In this document: positions 1-7,273 of the stretch, one piece after another
Layout: every line of letters begins with the position of its first letter
Numbering within the stretch: position 1 is the stretch's first letter
NCBI GenBank assembly: GCA_030018795.1
Contig: JASEHA010000028.1
Location: 1-14,950, forward strand
Length of the DNA: 14,950 bases
Direction of reading: 5' to 3'
DNA from: a bacterium
GTDB taxonomy: Bacteria; UBA9089; CG2-30-40-21
Notes under the pieces: model-generated
What the model saw: the letters and a program-made list of their open reading frames with translations, nothing else
Databases searched by the model: none
Told to the model about the DNA's origin: nothing
Made by a program: the position numbers and the translations under genes

Positions 1-3000
1 CCTCAACAGGAAACCATGGTACCTCTACTGGTAAAGACACCATATGCCAGCCAGCTGAGAATTTCTTGCTTACTACAGGGAGCTTAACCGACAATCTGAA
101 GCGTTTCAAGCCATCATTATCTGCAATAAATGTAATCGTGTTTTCCATGCTCTCTTTATTCATGTTCCATACCTGCCCTGTTTCCTCATCTGTCAGGATT
201 ATTTCCTGAAAGAATGCTGGATAAAGTGCTGCGGGTTTGGCTACCTCTGGAACAATGCCTATCAATTGACCACTGGATTCTTGCTTCTGACTTCTGGCTT
301 CTGACTTCTGCATTCTGGCTTCTGAATTCTGAATTCCATCTTCCGCATCACCAAGCAAAGACAGGCTCATCTTTGTCCCTGCCGGCATATTGGTTTGCAC
401 CTCAAACACCCATTCCTTCTGGGTGGTATCCTCATCCATGGAACGGATGTCAGCACTAAACCTGTCAAACACAAGCCCCCATTCTGGATGCGGGAAGTAA
501 ATCTGCAGGTATTTGTCTTGAGATGGTGGCGGCGGCAGGGGCATATCAACCCAATCATCAAAACCATCGGTTGAATAGGGATTCATGCCAAACCTTATGC
601 TTCCAGCCTGATTATTGGCTGAAACAGCTAAGGACAATGACCAGGTGTCAAGCAAAACATCAGGAAGGATATAATCGTCGATAGGCAGTATGCTCGGTCG
701 TGTATTGTTGGTTGTGTATCGTGTATCGTCTGTCGTCTGCCCATCACCATCATCCCTATCGTTCATATCCGTAGGCTTGCCAACCATCGTTGTTTTGGTA
801 GCAATGTTATCTGCAGCACCACCTGTCCCGGGTCTACTGCCTGCTGTCACACTGCCTGCCTCGACAGTTACTTGCATACTGCCACCACTATTCCTATCGT
901 CCATTTTCACGCGGCTATTATTGGCGGTTATTTTAGCATCAACACCCTCGGTCCTCTGTGGTTTATCAGCTATAATCTGTGGTCTGTCCTCTGTGGTCTG
1001 TCCTATCCCTTCAGCCTTTATCACCTTTAGCCCCTGATCATCGTCTGCCACAAAGACATGTCCATCCCCTGCCGCAACCCCAAATGCCTTGCCTTGGGTA
1101 TCAATCTTACCAGCCAGAACAGGGTGAGCAGGATTAGCAACATCTACAACATATAATCCCGCTGATTCACAAACTACAAACGCCAGATTATCCTTAACCA
1201 TCACATCCCATGCATAACCATTAGTTTTATATGAGCCAACAATACAGGGCTTTGCCGGATTAGAAACATCAATTATCTGTAATCCGCCAGAATAGTCCGC
1301 AATATAGGCATATTTCCCATTCAAACAGATATCATAGGCAGTCATTGGGGTATCGCATTCGCCTGCCAATTTTGGGCCATATGGGTTTGAGATATCAATT
1401 ATTTGCAATCCCTTACTGCTGGCTGCTACAAATACATACCCATCCCTGATACAAACCCCTCTGGCAACATCAGCTGTTTTATATTTACCTAACTTTTTTG
1501 GTGTTTGTGGCTTAGAGATGTCAACAATCCACAGCCCGGACTGGGCAGCAGCCAGATAAGCATAATTTTCTGACACAGCTACATCATGACAAAAGCCATC
1601 AATGGCAATCTTTGAGACCAGCACAGGTTTGGCAGTATCAGACACATCAAGGATAACCAACCCGCCAGTTCCATCGGCTGCATAGGCGTAATTGCCAGCA
1701 ACATATGTATCCCGGCAAAGGGCTGCTGTATCATATCCACCTGCAATTACTGGCAATGATGGATTACTCACATCTATTATCTGCATCCCGCCAGATTCAC
1801 AGGACATATAGGCATAGTTATCCTGCAAGAATATGCCGTAGGACATTCCGTTTGGTTTAATGCTGGCAACCTGTGTCATAGTACCAATAGTTACCGTGCC
1901 TTGACCACGAGCAGGAATGTTTGTGTTACCTGTTGCAGTTGCTGCAGTAATCAAGGTTGAATCACCGGCAGGGATGCTTGTGTTACTAAAAGAATCAAAC
2001 AACAGGATTGCCGGCTCACCTGTCCATGGTATCACCTCTCGCCTGGTTGACATAAGCAAGGTTTCACGATTCTTTTGTTTATCGCAAATAAATTCTATCT
2101 TTGTATTCTGCCGCTTGTTCAGCACAAAATATACGGTGGCAATTGTTCCTGACCCTTTAGCACTCCCGCTCATTAAACCAGCTGCATGGCTTACAAATCC
2201 GGCACTATTCTTGATATCTGAGGCAATCTTTGGCAGGAAGGCATCACCTTGTATACGATTAACCGAAAGTATCGCTGGGTCAAAGGCAAGGGAAAAATCC
2301 ATACTTGACATGGATGAGACATTCTCAACCTTTATTTTTACAGGAAATTCTGCCTTGAGCCTAATCTTATCCATATCCGGCGGCAATTCAATCACCAGAT
2401 GGGCTGTTCTTTGACTATTAGCAGCATTATCTCCTGTCTCCATATTCAAATCAACAGCCTCAACTGCCAGCATTGGGGCAGAAAGCAGTCGTGCCTGTTC
2501 CCTGTCTCCTGCAGCCTTAAAATAGTTGTCCCTTAATATAGCAAAGTCTTCTGTATTTACCCTATCATCCCCATTAAGGTCAGCATTGATATAGCCATTT
2601 CTGATAAGTGCCCCTGTATCAAGCCAGCCGGCATCATCTTTTGTCTTAAAGTATGCCTCTCGCAGCAGGCTAAAGTCTATGGTGTTCACCCGGCCATCAC
2701 CATCCATATCACCGTTTATCAGGGTTATTGTCCCAATGGTTGTTGTCTGCTGTCCAACAACCTCTATGTCTTTCCACATATCCGGTGCCAGCCCTGAGCC
2801 ATTGGCACGAATGTTTATCCTGCCCGGTGAAATCCTTTTAAGCAAAAAATAACCCACAGCATCAGTAATTGTCTTTAGTTCTGTATCTGGTATACTAACA
2901 CATATTCCAGAGTATGTTCCAATCCTTGGAATATCAATGACAGCATACCCATCTACCCGTCCAAACTCAGCAATGGTTATATTCTTTGACTCTGCCATAA

Positions 3001-5641
3001 ATGGCAATTCATTAACACCTGAAATCAGGCTGGTTTTTCTGTTTGTCCTCTCATCAATGTCAAAGGACAATACTGCCTCACCCTTATTTTTTGCCATAAA
3101 CACAATCTCAGCAATCGTCCCATTACCAGTGATGCTTCCATTCATTACCCCGGCACCATATGAGATACTGCCAGTGCCATGTTTTGAGGCTATTTTGGGA
3201 ATAAAGGCAGTATCCTTAATCTCAAGCATATCCAGAAGTTCTGGATCAAAGTTGATAAACAAATCCATATTTGTTAGCTGGGCAGCTTTTTCTACCCGGA
3301 TAGATACGGTGAATGTTTCCCCAACCCCGACTGCTCCCTCTTCCTGCGTATCTATGGAAAGAAATGTTTCTACGGTTGGGGTAAGGGTAGCATTAATGCT
3401 GACAGTTTGTTTTGATTGGACAAAAACAACCTGCTGCCATGGATGATAATTAACCTTTTGGACACTCAAGGTATGACTGCCAACCCCAACATCCCCAATA
3501 ATCATGCTGCCTGTGCCCACAAGACTGCCATCAAGATAGATAGAGGCATTTTTTGTATTGGATATAACTGATATCGAGCCTGGCGGCGGGACAATGGTCC
3601 TAAACGACCATTGATAAGTATCCTTCAACCTATTTCCAGGTGATGAAACATCCATACCTTGAGTAGATATGGTGCAGGTATAGGTAGTATTTTCGTTAAA
3701 GCCGCTATGGGTAATGGTCAATTGCTTCTTATCCTCACTCCAGCCAAATGTTTTATTCAAAATATTAGGAGAAATATTGATTGCCTGCTGGGTTATAACC
3801 TGATTCATTGGTTTATTAAAGGTAATAGTCAATGGGCTGTCCAATGAAATATCCTTTCCCTTATCAGGGATATTCGTCTTTGTAACCAATGGCTGGATAT
3901 AATCAATCTGAATGTCCCCATCACTCATATCATTAGCAGTAGCACCATTTGCATCTGTAACCACAGCCTTTATTCGCAGATTAAAGGTATTTGTGCCTGG
4001 TGCTGTCCATGGGAAAGATGGCATAGGCATATCAGTGACAATGGTATTATCAAATGTTTTTCCACTATTTGTAGAATAATACAAGGTTACCTTATAAGGG
4101 GGGACACCGCCAATAATATTCCAGGTAATATTATTGGATGCCTTTCCGCTCCAGACCTCACCCCCATTAGGAGAGGTAAGTATAATTCTAAGGGGTTCAA
4201 CCGTAAAGTTATAATCTACGGTTACACTTCCATTGGGAAGTTCAGAGGATATTGGAATCTCTAATATTCTCATAACATTAGATGCATCAGTAATATATGC
4301 CAACCCCTTTGACAGACTGATATCATAGCTGTCAAATATTGTCTTGCCAATATTTTCTGTATACTGCTGAATAAGCCATGGCTTTGTTGGATTAGAGATA
4401 TCCAGAACTCGCATGACATAAACATTGAACAGCTTTGGGTCCTTTTTATAGCTAATAACATAGGCATGGTTTCCACGGACATATGTCTTGTAAACCGACT
4501 CATCATTCATCCCTTCATCATACTTGCCAGCAAGCACAGGTGCTTTAGGATCAGAGACATCGATGATTTGAAGCCCGCCAGCCCCATAAGAAAGGTAGGC
4601 ATAATTTCCTGAGACATAAACAGCATAAGGCTGGGAACCAACCCTGTAACTTGTCAATCGGCATTGACCAACCTCTTTCAGGTTGGATGGGTCGCTGACA
4701 TCAAGTATCTTTAACCCGGTAGAAGTATGGGCAAGATAGGCATAATCACCCCGCACATAAACACCATAGACCGTGTTCCTTGAGGTTTTCTCGTATGTAC
4801 CTCTATCAAAGGGCTTTTTGGGATTAGATATATCCACTACCCTTAACCCACTGATATGTGCTACAAAAACATAGTTGCCAACCGAATATATATCATACAC
4901 CCTGCTTGATACACCAAAGTTACCGGCAGTTGTTGGTGTCCCAGGATTAGAGACATCAACTATGCGAATGCTTGTTGCCCCAAGATCACTTCGATAATTT
5001 ATAAGGTAGATATACCTGTCATCCCCGGCAAGACCATTTATTATTCCGCCAAGCTCATACCTCCCTACCTTTTTTGGGGCTTGAGGATTACTGATGTCAA
5101 GGACATACATCCCGTTTGAGCCTTCTCCAAGATAAGCATATTTCCCATTGGTATAAACACCGCAATAGCTCTCACCACTTCCAGTGTATTTCCCAATGAC
5201 CGTTACTGTTCCTGCCTTGCCAGCAGAAAACTTGAACCTGCCAAGGGTTGGGTCAATACCTACCTCACCTGGATTTATGGTTATATTTTGCCAGTCAGCC
5301 ATATCAGACAGGTCCATGCCTACTGGTTTTTTCCTGTTCTCCAAATTAGCATATTCGAGTGAGCAGACATCTATACCATTATCGTATATTCGCATCCCAT
5401 CACCAGTGGTGCTGCTTCCACTGGTATTATAAATGCTGCTCACATCTTGCCGGGATATAGGCAGTCCGTCTTTTTTTGTTAATTGTTTGTCAGCATTTGT
5501 GCTGGTAAATTTGAAGGTGGCAGGATTTTTATCCCCAGCATTTCCAGCAGGCTGCTTGATTATTTCTATGGGATAAGCAGTAGCAGCCATGCAAACAAGT
5601 ATGATCGTAAGCATAGTATAATATATGGTTTTGTTTAACAT
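1..5641 (-). CDS. Giant secreted multidomain protein: two LVIVD propellers, two cohesin-like domains, dockerin, PEGA (3' end cut by window)
   Basis: The frame was read codon by codon and is open from ATG 5641 to the window edge, giving at least 1880 residues with no stop. The start has AGGGAG (5651-5656) nine bases upstream and a signal peptide (about 1-22). Domain order: seven LVIVD repeats (about 160-470, motif Y-A-Y-L...LDISNP), a PNGGE-type Ig-like/KNH domain (478-575), an SbsA-like Big_5 domain (580-680), PEGA (683-750), cohesin-like 1 (755-890), a carboxypeptidase-regulatory-like stretch, dockerin type I (974-1046; DMDGDGRVNTIDF and DLNGDDRVNTEDF), cohesin-like 2 (1075-1215), seven more LVIVD repeats (1250-1545), then a polar linker. 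The visible end is GWHMVSLPVE, a motif often found just before secretion C-terminal domains. Its role is unknown; surface adhesion or scaffolding is inferred. It is the last visible gene of a run with the PorV-like and NHL genes. The true C-terminus lies outside the window. Confidence 0.9.
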   Translation of the reverse strand, partial: MLNKTIYYTMLTIILVCMAATAYPIEIIKQPAGNAGDKNPATFKFTSTNADKQLTKKDGLPISRQDVSSIYNTSGSSTTGDGMRIYDNGIDVCSLEYANLENRKKPVGMDLSDMADWQNITINPGEVGIDPTLGRFKFSAGKAGTVTVIGKYTGSGESYCGVYTNGKYAYLGEGSNGMYVLDISNPQAPKKVGRYELGGIINGLAGDDRYIYLINYRSDLGATSIRIVDVSNPGTPTTAGNFGVSSRVYDIYSVGNYVFVAHISGLRVVDISNPKKPFDRGTYEKTSRNTVYGVYVRGDYAYLAHTSTGLKILDVSDPSNLKEVGQCRLTSYRVGSQPYAVYVSGNYAYLSYGAGGLQIIDVSDPKAPVLAGKYDEGMNDESVYKTYVRGNHAYVISYKKDPKLFNVYVMRVLDISNPTKPWLIQQYTENIGKTIFDSYDISLSKGLAYITDASNVMRILEIPISSELPNGSVTVDYNFTVEPLRIILTSPNGGEVWSGKASNNITWNIIGGVPPYKVTLYYSTNSGKTFDNTIVTDMPMPSFPWTAPGTNTFNLRIKAVVTDANGATANDMSDGDIQIDYIQPLVTKTNIPDKGKDISLDSPLTITFNKPMNQVITQQAINISPNILNKTFGWSEDKKQLTITHSGFNENTTYTCTISTQGMDVSSPGNRLKDTYQWSFRTIVPPPGSISVISNTKNASIYLDGSLVGTGSMIIGDVGVGSHTLSVQKVNYHPWQQVVFVQSKQTVSINATLTPTVETFLSIDTQEEGAVGVGETFTVSIRVEKAAQLTNMDLFINFDPELLDMLEIKDTAFIPKIASKHGTGSISYGAGVMNGSITGNGTIAEIVFMAKNKGEAVLSFDIDERTNRKTSLISGVNELPFMAESKNITIAEFGRVDGYAVIDIPRIGTYSGICVSIPDTELKTITDAVGYFLLKRISPGRINIRANGSGLAPDMWKDIEVVGQQTTTIGTITLINGDMDGDGRVNTIDFSLLREAYFKTKDDAGWLDTGALIRNGYINADLNGDDRVNTEDFAILRDNYFKAAGDREQARLLSAPMLAVEAVDLNMETGDNAANSQRTAHLVIELPPDMDKIRLKAEFPVKIKVENVSSMSSMDFSLAFDPAILSVNRIQGDAFLPKIASDIKNSAGFVSHAAGLMSGSAKGSGTIATVYFVLNKRQNTKIEFICDKQKNRETLLMSTRREVIPWTGEPAILLFDSFSNTSIPAGDSTLITAATATGNTNIPARGQGTVTIGTMTQVASIKPNGMSYGIFLQDNYAYMSCESGGMQIIDVSNPSLPVIAGGYDTAALCRDTYVAGNYAYAADGTGGLVILDVSDTAKPVLVSKIAIDGFCHDVAVSENYAYLAAAQSGLWIVDISKPQTPKKLGKYKTADVARGVCIRDGYVFVAASSKGLQIIDISNPYGPKLAGECDTPMTAYDICLNGKYAYIADYSGGLQIIDVSNPAKPCIVGSYKTNGYAWDVMVKDNLAFVVCESAGLYVVDVANPAHPVLAGKIDTQGKAFGVAAGDGHVFVADDDQGLKVIKAEGIGQTTEDRPQIIADKPQRTEGVDAKITANNSRVKMDDRNSGGSMQVTVEAGSVTAGSRPGTGGAADNIATKTTMVGKPTDMNDRDDGDGQTTDDTRYTTNNTRPSILPIDDYILPDVLLDTWSLSLAVSANNQAGSIRFGMNPYSTDGFDDWVDMPLPPPPSQDKYLQIYFPHPEWGLVFDRFSADIRSMDEDTTQKEWVFEVQTNMPAGTKMSLSLLGDAEDGIQNSEARMQKSEARSQKQESSGQLIGIVPEVAKPAALYPAFFQEIILTDEETGQVWNMNKESMENTITFIADNDGLKRFRLSVKLPVVSKKFSAGWHMVSLPVEVPWFPVE
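276..338. repeat. Heptad tandem array 1 (consensus NMTTCTG), inside the LVIVD gene
   Basis: Nine consecutive 7-base units, among them GCTTCTG three times, ACTTCTG twice, CATTCTG and AATTCTG, with degenerate units at both ends. It lies in the polar linker and encodes a low-complexity S-E-A-R / Q-K stretch. Confidence 0.85.
700..741. repeat. Heptad tandem array 2 (consensus GTNTRTC), inside the LVIVD gene
   Basis: Six 7-base units: GTGTATT, GTTGGTT, GTGTATC twice, GTCTGTC, GTCTGCC. It encodes the T/D-rich linker around TTDDTRYTTN. Confidence 0.75.
951..1006. repeat. Heptad tandem array 3 (consensus GTSSTCT), inside the LVIVD gene
   Basis: Eight 7-base units: GTCCTCT, GTGGTTT, ATCAGCT, ATAATCT, GTGGTCT, GTCCTCT, GTGGTCT, GTCCTAT. 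It encodes the linker just after the second propeller. Confidence 0.8.
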
Positions 5642-5656
5642 TTATTGTAACTCCCT

Positions 5657-5681
5657 GTAGGGTGGGCAATGCCCACCCTAC
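5657..5681. repeat. Perfect palindrome with 11-bp arms and GTAG foot (REP-like)
   Basis: Arms GTAGGGTGGGC and GCCCACCCTAC enclose AAT. It fills most of the 45-base gap between the PorV-like stop (5689-5687) and the LVIVD start (5641), and the ribosome site of the latter begins at the base next to its foot. No T-run follows in the minus direction, so it is more likely an mRNA-stabilising or attenuating hairpin than a full terminator. Confidence 0.85.
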
Positions 5682-5686
5682 CCATA

Positions 5687-7228
5687 CTAATTCAGCAACT
5701 CCCCTTCGTCTATCGGGGCAATATCCATAAACCTAAAACGTGTGCTTGTGGCATTTCTCAAGCTATTCCCATTATCCACACCTTGCTTAACATCTGCTGA
5801 TGTGGTCGTGCCCTGTGGCTTTTTCACATTCACATTAGCTGGTGCTGGCACTGGTGCTGCTGGCTCGATAGCCTTTGCCGGCGGTAAGCTGGCAGCAGTG
5901 GTTGTGCCCTGCGGCTTCTCTGCATTTTTACTAAAAGAATCTGGTACTGATGTGGCTGGTTGAACAGTATCTGTAGCTGCCGCAGGTACCGCTTCCGTTG
6001 TCTCCTCATCTGCATCAAAATCTATTTGTTCTGCAGCCTTATCAAAATCAACATTTTTTCTCTGTTCTGGAGCTTCTGCCCCTACAGCAGTTGCTGTGCC
6101 CTTTGCTGTCTCTGCTGGGGTATTAACACCTGGAAGCACAGGCATCTTTTTCTTATCATCCTTCTTTTTCTGTAAATGTTCAGGAAAGCTTCGTTCCTCA
6201 ATAAACAATCCGAGAACAAACCTCTGCACATTCAGCCATGATATTAATGGTTCAGCCTTTTTCTTATTTTCAGGCTCTATCAGCATTACCCTGTGTTTTG
6301 GCTCCTGTTTCCCAAACCTTAGTGAGGTTGAGAGCCGATGGCTATTGCCTAAATCATTATACGAGGCAAAGGCATAATCAAATGAACAATTGTTGCTTAA
6401 TATACCAAAACCAAAGCCAAGCTTCCCTGTATCTGCCCCTATCCTGTATCCTGCCCGCAGCATAGTATCAAACCGGACTATTTTTGGCAGGGTATACTCA
6501 ATACCGAGGTTTGTGGTGCGTTGTCCATCATTGGGCATATTAACATCCACACAAACAACAGACTTACTATTCTGATAGCTTGCCCCAAGCCTCATCCTGA
6601 ACGGCATCGGGTCATCATCAATGGCTGCTCCCCGCTTTTTATTGCTATTATTATTTATGCCTATATTCTGCATTGCTGCCCCAACCACCAGATTATGTAT
6701 CGGGGTATGAGACAACCCACCAAGGTCAACAACAAGATTGGTGGTATCTTTATTATCAAGCCCCTGCTTGACTAATTTTACCCCAGCACCAATTGCTGCA
6801 CCCTGACCAAACATCTTACTGCAAGCAAAGGACATGGCCATATCATTTGCCTTAAAATCACTGCCCCGAACATTATATTTATTATACCCTTTCATCCCAT
6901 CTATCCCAAGCATGGACAATGATACCCCCAGTGCCGTTGAATTTTTGTTTGGATGAACAAAGGCAAAATATTCGTTATTTATGCCTTGAAAATAAGAATG
7001 ATGTGTAGTCATAACCTCTGTTTGCGTAAGTTGAGCAAGACCGGCAGGGTTCCAGTAAATGGCACTAATATCATCTGATAAAGCACAAAATGCCTCTCCC
7101 ATAGCCACAGCACGGGCACCAACGCCTACCTTCAAAAACGCTGCCCTGCTCTTGCCTACATCCTTAGCCTCAACCAGATTAATGAACATGAATGAAATAA
7201 TTAGCGAAAATACAACTCTTTTTAGCAT
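5687..7228 (-). CDS. PorV/PorQ-family (UPF0164) outer-membrane protein with long disordered tail
   Basis: 513 residues. A signal peptide (1-21, ending NLVEA) is followed by the family hallmark GVGARAVAMGEAFCALSDD and IYWNPAGLA (36-64). Alternating amphipathic strands run to about 306 (LRFGKQ), fitting an outer-membrane beta-barrel. In type IX secretion PorV is the shuttle that binds cargo C-terminal domains and delivers them to the attachment complex; PorQ is a relative. I cannot tell which subtype this is. Residues 307-513 are extra: a basic stretch (KKKDDKKK, 354-361), an acidic stretch (403-412), then an A/P/T-rich segment in which KPQGTTT occurs twice (438-444, 470-476). This tail is not part of the usual family fold and looks disordered. 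ATG 7228 has AGGAG (7236-7240) seven bases upstream. The gene lies 45 bases from the NHL gene before it and from the LVIVD gene after it, which suggests one operon supplying a transporter with its cargo. Confidence 0.85.
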   Translation of the reverse strand: MLKRVVFSLIISFMFINLVEAKDVGKSRAAFLKVGVGARAVAMGEAFCALSDDISAIYWNPAGLAQLTQTEVMTTHHSYFQGINNEYFAFVHPNKNSTALGVSLSMLGIDGMKGYNKYNVRGSDFKANDMAMSFACSKMFGQGAAIGAGVKLVKQGLDNKDTTNLVVDLGGLSHTPIHNLVVGAAMQNIGINNNSNKKRGAAIDDDPMPFRMRLGASYQNSKSVVCVDVNMPNDGQRTTNLGIEYTLPKIVRFDTMLRAGYRIGADTGKLGFGFGILSNNCSFDYAFASYNDLGNSHRLSTSLRFGKQEPKHRVMLIEPENKKKAEPLISWLNVQRFVLGLFIEERSFPEHLQKKKDDKKKMPVLPGVNTPAETAKGTATAVGAEAPEQRKNVDFDKAAEQIDFDADEETTEAVPAAATDTVQPATSVPDSFSKNAEKPQGTTTAASLPPAKAIEPAAPVPAPANVNVKKPQGTTTSADVKQGVDNGNSLRNATSTRFRFMDIAPIDEGELLN

Positions 7229-7247
7229 TAATACACTCCTTGTATTA
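7229..7247 (-). promoter_or_regulatory. Ribosome site inside a hairpin loop before the PorV-like gene
   Basis: On the minus strand TAATAC and GTATTA form a 6-bp stem whose 7-base loop AAGGAGT contains the Shine-Dalgarno AGGAG; the ATG follows the stem directly. Such a fold could tune translation, perhaps with temperature. A GGTCT/AGACC inverted repeat lies just upstream (7258-7269). Confidence 0.4.
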
Positions 7248-7273
7248 CAATATATCGGGTCTAAAGACCATTA

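Noticed and set aside
974..3400. Cohesin and dockerin as evidence of a cellulosome
   Set aside because: No glycoside hydrolase or carbohydrate-binding module is visible; these domains also occur in non-cellulosomal surface proteins.
1917..3446. Plus-strand open frames of 165 and 169 codons
   Set aside because: They lie opposite the cohesin/dockerin part of the minus-strand LVIVD gene, whose frame carries clear domains. No ribosome site or recognisable family was seen on plus.
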